Part shown: one piece after another, positions 25,928 through 40,159 of the stretch
Numbering within the stretch: position 1 is the stretch's first letter
Layout of the letters: the number at the start of each line of letters is the position of its first letter
Assembly: GCA_023846275.1 (NCBI GenBank)
Contig: CM043875.1
Location: 26,731,470-26,795,469 of the forward strand
Origin: Vanilla planifolia
Lineage: Eukaryota > Streptophyta > Magnoliopsida > Asparagales > Orchidaceae
DNA length: 64,000 nt
Direction: 5' to 3'
Notes under the pieces: model-generated
Databases searched by the model: none
The model's input: the letters and a program-made list of their open reading frames with translations, nothing else
Told to the model about the DNA's origin: nothing
Translations under genes and position numbers: made by a program

Positions 25928-27844
25928 AACGAATTAAAATTTGAAACAGAGTTTTGTTTGATGCCGATGGTAAGGAATAAGAAGTTGAATAGCAAACAGA
26001 AAAAGGAAAGCATGTGTTTGGAGAAGCATCAGTTTCAGAGACTACACAATAGTTCAACTAACAAACTCGGAAACTCAAATTGCTTTATTGAGTAAACAGA
26101 TGTAGCTGTTAATAGAGGTAACGTTGAAGTCTTAATCCCCTTTGATGATGAATGTAGAAAACAATCTACAAAACCAATGGAATGTTATTAACAAGAACTT
26201 TGGATAGAGCATTGCCCTAAGGGTAATTGTTGATGGCATTATCAATCTTGCCCATTTGATACTCAGAAATTAACAATGTTTGCTCAAGATTGAAGCTAAG
26301 CTTGAACTACCTATCTAGTGGTACAATGGATACAGAGAAGCTCAACGAATGGTTGTAATAAATGCAGACATTTTTTTCTATATGACTATCCATTAGTCTA
26401 CAGGGTAACATGTGCTCGATTAAAGATGATGAGTGTGTTAGCTTAGTGAAATGCTTACTTTAAACATGGTATAGCTGGAGAGTTGATACAAAAATAATTC
26501 AAAAAATTAATTAGAAAATGGTTCTATCTCATGGGATGTGTGAATTGGCATTGCTTATGATATCGATAAGAACAAACAATACAGGAGTATACTATATAGT
26601 TTTGAGAATAAGTTGTGCCTTTTAAAATATCTATCAATGAGATGCGAATGTTGTTAAAGTTATCTCATGTTTTTATTATCCTATTGTTACAAAATTAATT
26701 TTCTTAATTATACAATATTTGGTACAGGCCACATGTTTGTAATGGTTATTAAGAACCAAAACAAAAGGGCAATGATGAAGTTTGAATAATAGGAAGCTTG
26801 GGACTAATTAAAAAAATGATAGAAGGGGAAAGAGGTACCAACAAAGAATATAATAGATACAACGATCAATATTGCATCTATAGTGAAACCAAGAAGTATT
26901 GTAACTATTACAAACTTAAGCCACAGGCAAAAAAAGTCCAAGAAAAGTGAGAAAGTCAAAGTTCTTGTTGCATCTAAGAATACAAAAGCACTTGAGACCC
27001 CACAACTTGCAAATGATAACTAGTTTCTTATTGTGGGACAAAAAGGAATATCATTTGAAGCTATTGTGACTCATCAAGAAGAGAGGAACTCTTTATTACT
27101 TGTATTCAAGTAGAGAAAATACTTATTAGTACTATTATTGATATTGTTAGTTCGAATTATTTGATCTTTAAAAGTATTATGAAGAGATTGAATTTGGATA
27201 ATACTCATCCAAGAATCTATTTTTTGGGCTTGATTCAAAAAGATTTTGAGGTGAGAGTTGAGAAGTAATTAAATTTATAATTATTGAAGGATATATTGAT
27301 GATGCTATTTTTGAATTAGTATCTCTAGATATTTGTTAGTTCATATTGAGATGCCCATACTTGTAAGATAGAGACACCACATATTATCATCAAGCTCAGT
27401 AGTATCAATTATGAAGTATGGACAAAACTTTATTATAACACAAGACAAAGAAGGGATAATAGTAGATATTGTTATTGTTGACCAAATAAAGAGGTTAAGA
27501 ATGGATGCCAAAATTATGTGTTCTTAGTTAGACCTAAGAAATTAGAGGTTGACAATGATGGAAGTTGTAATATCTTGGACCATTTCAAAGGAAAATAGAA
27601 GCTTATCATGCAATGTTTAGGGAGTTTATCGAATCTATTCTTGATATGTTTTACTAAGCAGCAGATTCAATTGATGTTTTTTTTACTCTTCTAAATGTAA
27701 GCATTTATTGTTTGTTAATTGTCGAAATTGAAGAGGCCTAAAGGCAAGGTGCAAAGTTTCTTGAGGGTGGAGTACTTAAGCCAAGTAGTTTACTATGTGG
27801 CTCTCTTATGTCATGGTGTTAAAGAAAGATGGAGGATATTGTAT

Positions 27845-28960
27845 ATGATTAAATTATTAAGCATTTAACAAAAGCACCATTAAGAAAAAATGTACCATAT
27901 GCATAAGATTTATGATCTTTTGAACTAGTTGATGTACATTCATGAAGTTGAATCTCAAAATAGAATACCATAAGATGCTACTAATGGAGGATCTGTCATC
28001 AAAAGTGACAAAATCATAATCAAAGATAATATCCTTGAAAAGAAGACTATTACTACAAGGAGAGGGATCAAAATTACTTATTGAATCAACAAGAAAGAAT
28101 AGTTGCCTATTGTTAAAAAATGTTATGACTTCAAGAAATGTCAATCTCGTTAAGAGCATTATTTAGAATTTAACAAAATCACCACTAAGAAAATGTACCA
28201 TTTGTGTAATATTGATGATCTCTTGAACTATTTGATGTACACATAGGTTTTCACAAAGTTGTATCTCAAGATAGGATACCACAAGGTACCACCAATGGAT
28301 GATCTGTCATCAATAGTGACAAGATCATAAACAAAGATAGCAATCCTCGAAAAGAAGGCTATCACGACAAAGAGTGGGATCAAAATTACTTACTAAATCG
28401 ACAAGAAAGACTTGTGGTTTATTGCTACTAAATGTTATGTCTTTGAGAAATGTCAATCTCATTAAGAAAATTATTGAACATTTAACAAAATCACCTTAAA
28501 GAAAATGTATCATTTGCTCAAGATTGATGATCTCTTGAACTAGTTGATGTACACGCCGATATTCATGAAGTTGGACCTCAAAATAGGATACCACAAGGTA
28601 CCACCATTGGATGATCTGTCATCAATATTGACAAGATCCCAACCAAAGAAAGTATTCTTGAAAAGAGGGCAATCACGATAAGGAGAGGGATCACAAAAGA
28701 TCATATTGATGATCTCTTGAACTAGTTGATGTACACATAGGTATTCATGAAGTTGGACCACCAAATAAGATACCACAAGGTACCACCAATGGATCATATG
28801 CCATCAATAGTGACAAGACCATAACAAAAGAAAGCATCCTTGAAAAGAGGGCTATTATGAAAGGAGAGGGATCAAAATTACTTGCTGAATCGGCAAGAAA
28901 GAATGGTGGGTTATTGGTACTAAATGTTATGGCTCTAAGAAATGTCAATTTCTTTTCCTT
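27845..28960 (+). repeat. Tandem array of the gypsy RT segment, second locus
   Basis: This matches 14200-15290 unit by unit, with units starting near 27845, 28157, 28476 and 28706. The short third unit is shared by both loci. Confidence 0.85.
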
Positions 28961-29101
28961 CAACTTAGTTTTAAATGATAAGAATGACCTCAATTGAGGG
29001 GAAATATCAATGCACTTAAAGAATACAGCTGTATTCGAAAAGGGTTACACTAAACTTGAATTATAACAAAAAAGGCCTCTGCTTAAGAGATTTTTTCTAA
29101 G

Positions 29102-29737
29102 TGCATCAACTAATGGAGTAATTTAGTTTTGAAGAGGTCTTCAAGAAGAGACACATGTAAAAAATAACTCTATAACATCAATAAGGCATGTGAATAGAGG
29201 ACTTGTACGCATGCAATGCCTAGCTAAGTGTCCCCTAATGCAATGCTTGGCAAGCCGTGCTAGAGTGCTTGTGTCCTTGACTTAATGAATGAGGTACGTA
29301 GCAAAACTGACTTGTGCACTCATGTATACATTACCCAAAATGTGTGGAGTAATTGTGTGCGTATATGCGAGTGTCTACGCTCCTTGTGCTCTTAGTTTCA
29401 ACTTTGGGAATGTTTAAAATCAACGTGTGAGTTTGAATCCCGAGCAATTTAGGATGTGTCTATGCACGAATTGTGCATGTGCAATTGCAATGGATCAATG
29501 TCAAGGGCAGGATGAATGTAGTATCAACAACCTTGGTGGAAGGATTTGTATTTTCCATTTTTCTTCTCTATATATTTGATTACTATATATACATAACCAA
29601 GGATGTTTATGGAAGGAAGTCTGATTTTGTGCCACATTGTTTTTTCTCTCTCTCTTTTCTTTATTGATCATACTTTAGTTGTTATCTTGGTAATTTTATA
29701 AAAAGGTTGTTGTTAATACCTTGAAATAAGAGTTGAA
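29102..29737 (+). repeat. 3' LTR of gypsy copy 2
   Basis: It begins TGCATCAACTAATGGAG and pairs best with 15415-16050. Confidence 0.7.
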
Positions 29738-31744
29738 TATTGGATCAGTATGATGGACAAGGTTGTAAATAACCCTTTGAAAATCCTTTTTTTTGTTTGT
29801 GTTAGATATTGTGATGATTGTAGAATCATTGATATTATGAATTCATACTTATTGAAAAACTTTGTTTTCATGAATCTATACTTAATAGAAAATATTATTG
29901 TCTTGGATTAATACTTACTATTCTTTTCTAATAAATAAAAGTCTCTTTAATGTTAAATACACATCAAATTTTTTATTCAAAATAGTATAAAAGTATAGTT
30001 AATTCCATGTTGTCATCTAATTAATGCCCCTTCTCTTTGGTTTCATGTTCTCAATTTACTTGTTGAGCTCCACTCACTTACCCACCAACTTTGCTGATGT
30101 GCTTCACTTTTCATTGCCTTATGGCTCTATTTCCTATTCCAATTTTTTTCTTCATTCTTGCACGATGACGCCTACTTTGTATCTTAGGTTCTAGCCTATT
30201 AGGAATTACATCTACGACCACTTACCAAAAACTTTGACCACATTCTTCTTATGTCTTAATGTCATCTTTATGCAAATCCCAACTTAATTCTTTTTTTCTT
30301 TGTTCTATTTCTTAAAGGTTTCATGTCTTTTATCTATTCCCTTAGTGGTGTGAAATTCTTATTTTCAATTGGCTCCAACATCATATTTAATATGGTATCA
30401 TAAGTCTTTGTTGAGTTTGCTTTCATATCTTATCCTTTGGAAAGTTTCACCACCTTCCTACTAGATTATCATGGCATTGTGAAATGTACCACTTTGAAAA
30501 ATTTAATTATATTGATCTGACTTGAATGCTTAATATCTTGAATCCATCTATTTCCTCTATAGACATGTTCCAAGAGACTACCTAACCATGTGGTATTTTC
30601 TTTGCTTTAAGCATTTTCAAGGTAGCAATATCTCTTGCATCTATTCCTTGTAGGCCAACCTTTTGTTCCTTCAACAAAATGATATTTCTATCCAATTCTA
30701 TTAAAGTACACCCTTAATAAAAATGGAATGGACTTATCTATTATGAACTATATCCCAATGATCCCTTTGTACAGAAGAAATAGAGTGAACAAATTAAGTT
30801 TCGCTCTAATCTAAATCTATCCTTCTAACATCATTTGAACTATTTGATGTTTGATTGAACCATTCTTGACTTTGGCTTCCACATTATTGTTCATTGGTTA
30901 CTTAAGTTTTCACCTTTGCTCTATCTAAATCTTTTTAACATTATCCTATTCTAAATTTTGTGAAAATCTTTTTGTTTGTGGTTGAGGGGCTTTGGTATTG
31001 TTTGGCATGACCATGGTCTTATACCTTTTTAGTCAAATGATTGGTTTTAGTAGAAGCATATTTTAAATCCTTGATAGAGTTCATGCAAGATTTGACTTTA
31101 TCTTCTTCGGTAATAAGACCCTTTGACATTATCTCTTAGGCATACTACAAGCTCTTTCTTTACTTCTCCAAAATATTAGTTTCTCATTTTATTTAATCCT
31201 TAAGCTTTGTTGCAATAGTTTCTTTTGATGCATTTTGTATTTTAGATTTTAGTGTGCATATATGATTGGTAGTCCACATCTTTTTATCTTACTTCAAATA
31301 ACCTCCTTATCATGTTAGATGTCTCTTGGACTCATTGATTTTAGATCAATCACGATTGCTCACTCTCTTACCTTCTGTCTACCTAAGTTTTTTTGTTTTG
31401 AAATATCTTGTCATTCTACATTCCGTTTATGATCAACTAAAACCCACAAATATTCTATAACAATTTAATTATTATTTTTTTCTTTTAGGATCTTAGTACG
31501 AGAAAAATATTATAGGATCTTAGTGTGATAATTATTTGAAAAAATATTTGCATTCCTAATACTGGCCTACCATACTTTTGTAATTTCCTAAAAAGCAACA
31601 TATAATACATATGTATCTAATTCTATCTAACATGAAAGCATAGGTAATATGTAATATTATTTTAAATAATTGAAGCAATTTATTAGATGAAAATTTTAAT
31701 TGCATTATTTAAAATTATAATTTTGTTGTATGAAATCAAATATG
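29738..31744. other. Duplicated segment, then unassigned AT-rich DNA
   Basis: 29738-30482 matches 16051-16805. From 30483 to about 31744 there is unique AT-rich DNA with no gene I can support. From about 31745 the conserved methyltransferase promoter begins. Confidence 0.55.
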
Positions 31745-31913
31745 ATAAAAGTTGTTACTTTTGATTATTTTAATTTAACTTTCTAATTGATTTTCTTAAA
31801 GTTAAGCATCATATATTATATATTCACATTAAAATAAAGAAAATAATTTTTGTAGAGCACAAAAAATAAATAAAGGCATCCTCATTACCTTCTCCTACTA
31901 ACAAAAATGAAGC

Positions 31914-31920
31914 TATAAAT
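31914..31920 (+). promoter_or_regulatory. TATA box of copy 3
   Basis: TATAAAT lies 144 bases before the ATG of the broken copy 3, in the promoter block shared with copies 2 and 4. Confidence 0.6.
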
Positions 31921-32057
31921 TCACCAACCTGCTCAGCGATTACTACCAACCCTGTGATTACCTTCTTCTTCTTCTTCTTCAAAAGAAAAAGACATCCCTG
32001 TTTTTTCTCTCTCTCTTACGCACTCTCTTCGTGTGCATGTGTGTGTGAGTGAGTCAA

Positions 32058-32269
32058 ATGGAAGGTAATGATCTCCGTGGCCTCGAGAAGTGCCTCCTTA
32101 AAAGCCTAGCTCTCATCAGGTACCACCCTTCATCCTCTAAACTCTTGAAAGCATTGCTAAATGTAGTTGCTCACACTTTGTTGTATTGTAGGACAAATTG
32201 GATTCCACAATTATCCCAAGGGAGCACTAACAGCTGAAGAAATTGAGAGAGGAGACGAAGGAAGGGATA
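32058..32269 (+). pseudogene. O-methyltransferase copy 3, 5' stub
   Basis: The sequence matches exons 1-2 of copies 2 and 4 from the ATG at 32058 to GGATA at about 32269, where a copia LTR begins. Exon 1 has lost one base (CTCATCAG where the intact genes have CTGCATCAG). In exon 2 the GAA after GAGCAC has become TAA. Exons 3-4 are absent: after the copia element the sequence goes into the promoter of copy 4. The promoter and TATA box remain, so a short non-coding transcript is possible. Confidence 0.9.
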
Positions 32270-32620
32270 TTAACAAATTTTAAGCATTTGTTAGCACATT
32301 TTAAGTATTTATTAGCACATTTAAGTGTTTGTTAACACATTTTTAGTATTTAAATATTTAAATAAGTTTAAATTTTAAGTTGATAGTTATCATATATATT
32401 AAAAAAAGTTTTGAATTAGAAGCAAATATTCGAGAGATTATTTGCCTATAAAATTATGTAATTATTACTATGTTCTTATGCATGAATAAAATTAAATTCT
32501 ATCATTTTTGTCTTCCTGCACCTTAGGGTTTCTTCCATCATTTTCAAGTTCTCCCAAATACTCTTGAATGCAAGCTTGTTGTTTACAATTTGAGATCTAT
32601 TTTATTTTAATTTATTACCA
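32270..32620 (+). repeat. 5' LTR of the copia element
   Basis: It is about 350 bp and starts with several repeats of a TTAGCACATTTTAAGTATTTG-like unit of about 22 bases. The primer-binding site follows six bases after its end. Confidence 0.75.
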
Positions 32621-35600
32621 TGAAAGTGGTATTAGAGCTTGGAGAAAGAAAAAGATCGAACGCTACAGCATCAAAGGGAGAATAGTAAAAAACTCTGTTT
32701 GGAAGTTCAGTTTGCAGAAAAAGTGGTGTAGAAATGAGAAGCAACACAATGTTTAGCAATGCATTTGCCAAAAGCAGAAGCAGTGTTTAGAAGTATGTTT
32801 TTGTTTAAAATGTCCAAAATTATGCAACAAACCTTTCCCAAATTAATTAACAAAAATTATGATAATTGGTGCATTTAATTTAATGCCCTTCTTGATTTGC
32901 AAGACCTTTAGAAGATGATTATCGATAGCTTTGAAGAATCAAATGCTACTAAAGAGGAGAGAAAATTGTTGAAAGAAAACAAGAAAAATGACAAAAAGTC
33001 ATTATTCTTAATATATCAAGGGCTTGATGAAGTCACTTTTGAGAAAGTTGTAGAAGCTACTATAAGCAGAGAAGTTTGGAATAAACTCAACACCATTTTC
33101 AAAAGTGTTGAATATGTGAAGCGTGTACATTTTCAAATCCTTAGAGGTGATTTTGAGTAGTCAAAGATGAATGAAAAAGAGACTATCTCTGATTATGTCT
33201 CACGGTTAATTGCATGAAGAGAAATAGAGAACAAATTGATGATGTACGTGTGATCGAAAAGGTACTTCATTCTTTAACTCCTATGTTTGAGCATATGGTA
33301 ACAACAATTGAAGAATTTAAAAATATAGATAAATTAGCTATTGAAGAACTAATGAGTTCCTTACAAGTGCATGAGCAATGACTAAAAAAGGGGATGAAGT
33401 TACATCTATTAATCAAGCATTAGTATTAAAACTGAATTTGAAAGAAGACAATACCTTAAAAAAAGAGAATTCAAATTCAAGGAGAAAAGAAATGAGGTTC
33501 ATATAAAAGAGATGGAAGAGGTCATTTTCAAAACAAATCTCAACAAAAAATTAATCAATCTTACACTCAACATAGGCATGGAAGGAATGGTGCTACTGAT
33601 TCTTGGCATAAGAATAACCAATCAAACTATACTGAAACATCACAAGAAGAGTCAATATCATTATTGGCTGAAAAAAGGGTAATGAAAGAGAAGATGTATA
33701 GTTTCTTGACTCAGGAGCAAGCAACCAAATGTGCAGAAAAAGGCATCTATTTGATACAATTAATATAACATAAAACTTTACAAAGAGAATGGGTTTCTAA
33801 TTATTATTTCAAATGCATATTTTATTCTTGACATGAAAAGTAATATTCTAAGTCTTAGGCAATTGATTGAGAAATGATATATTATACATATGGAGAATTA
33901 TTATCTTCTTTTGCAAGATTCAAAAGGAAGAAATATTACTAAAGTGAAGATGTTGGCAAATAGTATGTTTCATCTTCAATTAAAGTAAACAAGTGAAGCT
34001 TGTTATCTTGTTCATCTTTTAAATAATTTTTTAAAATGACATCTAAAGTATGGTTACCTTAACTTTGGAGGTTTGAAGTTATTGGCAAAGAACGGAATAG
34101 TGAAAGACCTTCATTTACTAGATGATCCAAATTATACATGTGAAGCTTATATACTAGGAAAGCAACATCATCTACCATTTAAAAAGAATAATACTTGGAG
34201 AGTTAAAAGACCATTGTAACTTATTCATATGGATATTTGTAGTCTATTGGTGCCATTATCTAATGGAGGTAATAATTATTTTATTACTTTCATAAATGAT
34301 TTTAATAAAAAATGATAGACATATTTTATTAAAGAGAAATCTACTTTATCTTTATATTTTAAGAGTTCAAATGCATGATTGAAAAGTAGAGTGGTTATTT
34401 ATTTAAAGTCTTAGATCTGATAGAAGTGGTGAGTATACATCAAATGAATTTATTCAATTATATAAGCAAAAAGGTATACAACATCAATTCACCATAAGTT
34501 ATATTTCACAACAAAATGGAGTGGCTGAACAAAGAAATTGTACTATCTTTGACATGACAAAGACAATAATGAGAGAGAAAAAATATACCAAAAGAATTTT
34601 GGATAAAAGCAAATGTATGTTCATCTTATTTGTTGAATTTATCATACTAAGGTTGTGCGTTATATGACTCCACAAGAAGCTTGGAGTGAATATAAACTAA
34701 CTATTTCTCTTTTTTGTATATTTGGTTGTATTAAATATATATAGGTACCTAATATACTAAAGAAGAAATTAGATGATAAAGATGAAAATTAAATATTCAT
34801 AAAGTATAGTGAGGAGTCAAAAGTCTACAAACTCTAAAATTTTTTAGCAAAAAGGTGATTATTAGTTGTGATGTTGTGTTTGTAGAAAAAGATACTTCAA
34901 AGTGGAAGAAAGAGAAGGATGATAAAATAATCACACTTAGACAAAAAGAAATTGAAAATTAACAAACATATGATTTGAATTCTCCAACACGTCACCCTCA
35001 AGACCAACTATTATGCAAATGATAGTGCATTCTATTGACTCAAGTAGGAAAATGAAAAGTTTACAAGAGATATATGAGCAAACTTTTGAGTATTATAACT
35101 TATTTTATTATTTTGCTGGTAATGAATCCATTTCTTTTGAAGAAGTGGTGTAAGATATAAATTGGAAAAATATTATGGATGAAGAAATAGCATTTATAAA
35201 AAAGATTGATACATTAGAGTTGGTTCATCTTCCTCTTTAAAATAACCTTATAGAAGTGAAATGGGTTTACAAGATCAAGCATAAAGTAGATGAAATAGTG
35301 GATAGATACAAGCCAAGACTTTTGGCAAACTATGCAAAAATATGATATAAACTACAACGAGGTATTTTGCTCCAGTTGCTCGATTTGATATAATAAAATT
35401 GATTTTAGCACTTACAGCACATTATGGATAGAAGGTATGTCAACTTGATATTAAATTTACATTTTTGAATGAAGTTTTAGAAGAAGTATATGTTGAGTAA
35501 TCTGAAGATCACAAAGTAGTGAGTGATCTACATAAAGTCTATCATTTGAAGAAAGTTTTATATGGATTGAAACAAGCACAAAGAGTATGGAATATAAAGA

Positions 35601-36655
35601 TTGATGGATATCTTCAACAACAAAGATTTCAAAAATATTTATTTGAGCATGCACTTTATATTAAGACAATTAATAATGATATTCTTATAGCTTGTTTTTA
35701 TGTAGATGATTTGTTTTATACAAGAAATTCTTCTGAATTGTTAGAAATTCTTCTGAATTGTTTCAAGAATTCAAAAGAACTATGCAACATGAATTTGACA
35801 TGATCGATAATTGTGAAATGTCATACTTCTTTGTTTTTAAAGTAAAACAAATGACAAATAGGATCCAAATATCTCAAAGAAGGTATGCTACTAAACTTCT
35901 AAAGAAGTTTAGAATGAAAGATTGCAAATCAATAGCAACATCACTTGATGTGAGAATAAAAACAAAGAGAGAAAGAGAAGAAAAAGACATTAACTCTACT
36001 TTATTCAAAAGTCTTGTTGGTAGTCTTCCTTACCTCACTATCACAATACTTGATAATCTATATTCTATTGGACTCATTAATCGATATATGAAATATTTGA
36101 AGGAAATACATTGGATGGTTGCAAAAAGAATACTAAAGTATATTAAAGGAACACTTGATTATAGTTTGTATTTTACTAATCAAAGTGGGACAGATTTATT
36201 TGGTTACTCCGATAGTGACTGGGGAGATGATATAAATGAAAGAAAGAGTACAACTGGTTATTGTTTCTTTTTAGATTCATCAACAATTATGTAGAAATCA
36301 ACTAAATAAGATGTTATTGCTCTTTCATCAGCTTCATCAATAGTTTGTGAAGTAATTTAGTTACAAAATTTACTACAAGAGTTATATCATCAATAAAAAG
36401 AGCCAACAACTATCTTTATTGATAATATGTCAGCCATCAAATTAGGAAAAAATTCAGTTCAACATAAGGGAAGCAAACATATCGAGACAAGGTATCATTT
36501 TCTTGGTGATCATGTCAACAAGGAGACTATAAGCCTAATACATTATAATATTGAAGAACAAGTGACTAATATTTTCACTAAGTCGTTTGGAGTGAAGAAG
36601 TTTGAAGAATTACGAAATCAATTAGGTTTGAAGATTCTTCAATTTTGAGGAGTAA

Positions 36656-37030
36656 TGTGAGCAAACTTAAAGCATTTGTTAGCATATTTTAAATATTTGT
36701 TAGCATATTTTAAGTATTTGTTAGCATATTTTAAGTGCTTGTTAGCATATTTTAAGTTTTTAAATATTTAAATATTTTTTTAAATTTTAAGTTGATAGTT
36801 ATCGTATAAATTAATAACAAAATTTTAGATTAGAAGCAAATATTTGAGAGATTATTTGTCTATAAAATGGTGTAATTATTGCTATGTTGCTATGTAGGAA
36901 TAAAAATTCTATTGCTTTTGTCTTCTTGCACCTTAGGATTTTTGCTGTCATTTTCAATTTCTGCTAAATACTCCCTAATGCAAGTTTGTTGTTTGTAATT
37001 CAAGATCTATTTTATTTTAATTTATACTAT
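36656..37030 (+). repeat. 3' LTR of the copia element
   Basis: It begins TGTGAGCAAAC after a purine-rich tract (TTTTGAGGAGTAA). Four tandem units of the 22-base repeat (TTAGCATATTTTAAGTATTTG) lie at about 36676-36760, one more than is obvious in the 5' LTR. Confidence 0.75.
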
Positions 37031-37430
37031 TAAAATAGTGTTAGAGCTTGGAGAAGAAAAATGTCGAACTTTGTAGCGTCAAAGGGAGAAGAGTAAAAAA
37101 CTTTATTTGGAAGCGTGGTTTGCAAAAAGCGCGGTGTGTAAAAACGAGAAGCGACACAATGTTTAGCAGTGCGTTTGCGGAAAGTAGTAGTGTCTGGAAG
37201 TATATTTTTATTTAAAATGTCTGAAATTGTGCAACAAATCATTCCAAGATTGACTAAAGAAAATTATAATAGTTAATACATTCAATTTAAAGTCGTTCTT
37301 GGTTCGCAAGACTTTTGGAAGATTGTTATCTATGGTTTTGAAGAATCAAATGCTATAAAAAGAGAAAAGTATTGAAAAAAATGAAAAAAATACAAAAATA
37401 TATTGTTCTTGATATATCAAGAGCTTGATA
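37031..37430 (+). mobile_element. Extra partial copia leader/gag after the 3' LTR
   Basis: Directly after the 3' LTR the sequence repeats the element's own leader: GTGTTAGAGCTTGGAG (primer-site region), CAAAGGGAGAA, the TGTTTAGCA block and the gag start, matching 32627-33010. It then breaks off near 37430. The locus is therefore LTR, internal, LTR, partial internal. Confidence 0.75.
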
Positions 37431-38027
37431 TTCAATCAAATATCAATTAAAATAAATATTAAATATTTTATTTCTCATTAAAAGTAATGATATCAAAAAA
37501 AAAATTCAAGATATATAACTAAAATTTTAAAAAAACTTATAATCACCATAATTAGTATACCATACTTTTATCTCAATTTAACAAATTATAAGATAATTTT
37601 ATTTTTACTATACATTTAATTTCAAAATTTATATTTTAATAATTATTTATTGAATATTATTATATATTTATCACATATATTTTTCTATCAACTTTACTCC
37701 ATTTGAAAAAACCTCACAAAAGTAAGTCAAGATTAAAAAGAAAACCTGATAAACAAGAAAGAAAGGACAAATTAAAATAGCACACATCTGTTAGAGAAGA
37801 AAGAAATAAGAAGACAAAACGAGCAATCACTTTGCATGGAATACATATCTTTGATTATGTAAAAGTTGTTACTTTTAATTATTTTAATTTAACTTTCTAA
37901 TTGATTTTCTTAAAGTTAAGCATCATATATTATATATTAACATTAAAATAAAGAAAAGAGTTTTTGTAGCGCACGAAAAATAAATAAAGGCATCCTCATT
38001 AACTTCACCTACTAACCTAAATCAAGC

Positions 38028-38034
38028 TATAAAT
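38028..38034 (+). promoter_or_regulatory. TATA box of copy 4
   Basis: TATAAAT lies 149 bases before the ATG. Upstream CACCTACTAACC (38006-38017) resembles AC elements, and ACCAACC follows at 38059-38065. A TTC tract in the leader (about 38079-38113) is longer than in copies 2 and 3. Confidence 0.7.
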
Positions 38035-38182
38035 TCGCCAACCTGCCCGGCGATTAGTACCAACCCCGCGATTACCTTCTTTCTTCTTCTTCTTCTTCTT
38101 CTTCTTCTTCTTCACAAGAAGAAGACATCCCTACTCTCTCTTTCGCACTCTCTTCGTGTGCATGCGTGTGTGTGTGAGTCAA

Positions 38183-39140
<958 letters not shown>

Positions 39141-39874
39141 GATGACAGCTGCTCCGCCTTTTGCTTATGTCGCATCAATCTGTCGTTGGTTTCTTTCTGC
39201 GTTCTCTCTTCGTCTTCCTAATAAGTTCGACGATGGATTTGGCTATCTACGGTTTTGTTTCGTAAAAGCTTTTCAATAGTGTTTTTTTTTCAGTTTTATT
39301 TTTCTAATATAAAAAAGGTATTTTCAAAATTATTTTTTTAATCACCAAACAGTCACGAATCTTAAATGTTTGAACTTTTTGGATCGTAAGAGTATGAAGG
39401 CATAATGACTTGCTTTGAAGAAAGGCACTATGAAGGCATGATGTATCTAGAAGTATCTCTTGCTGATACAAATTGACTAAAGGGCTTCACTTGTTGTATG
39501 ATCACACTCGTCATACTTAACAGATGCCAAAAAAACCTATCTTTTATATATGTAGCTCAATAAGACATTTCTAATGACGAGTGAGAACATACTAAATGAT
39601 GTGTTCACAAAACATTGTCGTGTGAATTAATGATAAAGATTGTTGAATGAAACTTAAGGATTGAGATTGATGAACGTTCCACCTACACATTATAGACCTT
39701 ACAATTCTATGAAGACACTACCTCCAATAGATTGAGGGAGCGCTAGTTGGACTATTTTGACAATGAATTAAGTATGAATATATATGCAGCAGTCCTCATT
39801 CAACTTAATTAATATTTTATAACCTTATGTATAAAATATTATCTTTTGATGCCTATTTAACTAGATAATTAGTC
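39141..39874. other. 3' flank of copy 4, duplicated
   Basis: No gene is seen. It starts like the flanks of copies 1 and 2, then jumps near 39363 directly to the block equivalent to about 2563 onward. This flank has therefore lost about 2 kb compared with copy 1. Confidence 0.6.
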
Positions 39875-40159
39875 GCTTCATTACCTTCTATAAATATGTG
39901 TTTGAATTGAATCTCTTTGAAATAGAATTACTCGATTTGATTTAGCATACTTAATAGATGCCAAGGGATTTCTATGCAACCCTCAATCACACCCATGGTA
40001 GATATATTGTCCAATTGAATAATGATATTTAGTAGGCACAACTTCTGACATAAATTTAAACCAAACAACAGCTCCATGGCTTCAAATTCTATGTTTGCTT
40101 TAGGCCTTATATAAATTGAGAAAGACTGATGGGTTTACAAAATTGGTCTCTGATCACAC

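Larger units (their letters stand above)
25275..29737 (+). mobile_element. Decayed Ty3-gypsy LTR retrotransposon, copy 2
   Basis: This is a paralog of 11540-16050 with the same order: 5' LTR about 25275-25927, degraded gag/protease, RT start near 27730 (EIEEA, then LEGGVLKPSS and GSLMSW), tandem RT array 27845-28960, 3' LTR about 29102-29737. The rearrangements are shared, so it was copied as part of the segmental duplication and did not transpose independently. Confidence 0.75.
32270..37030 (+). mobile_element. Decayed Ty1-copia LTR retrotransposon
   Basis: It has LTRs at 32270-32620 and 36656-37030. Just inside the 5' LTR is TGGTATTAGAGC (32627-32638), one base from the usual initiator-Met-tRNA primer site. 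Domains run in copia order: gag-like (about 32799-33400), integrase (about 34200-34700), reverse transcriptase (about 35240-35980, with YKPRLLA and VDDLF) and RNase H (about 36150-36650, with DSDWGDD, STTGYCFFL and KHIETRYHFL). Many stops and frameshifts make it non-autonomous. It joins the copy 3 gene stub at its left end. Confidence 0.9.
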
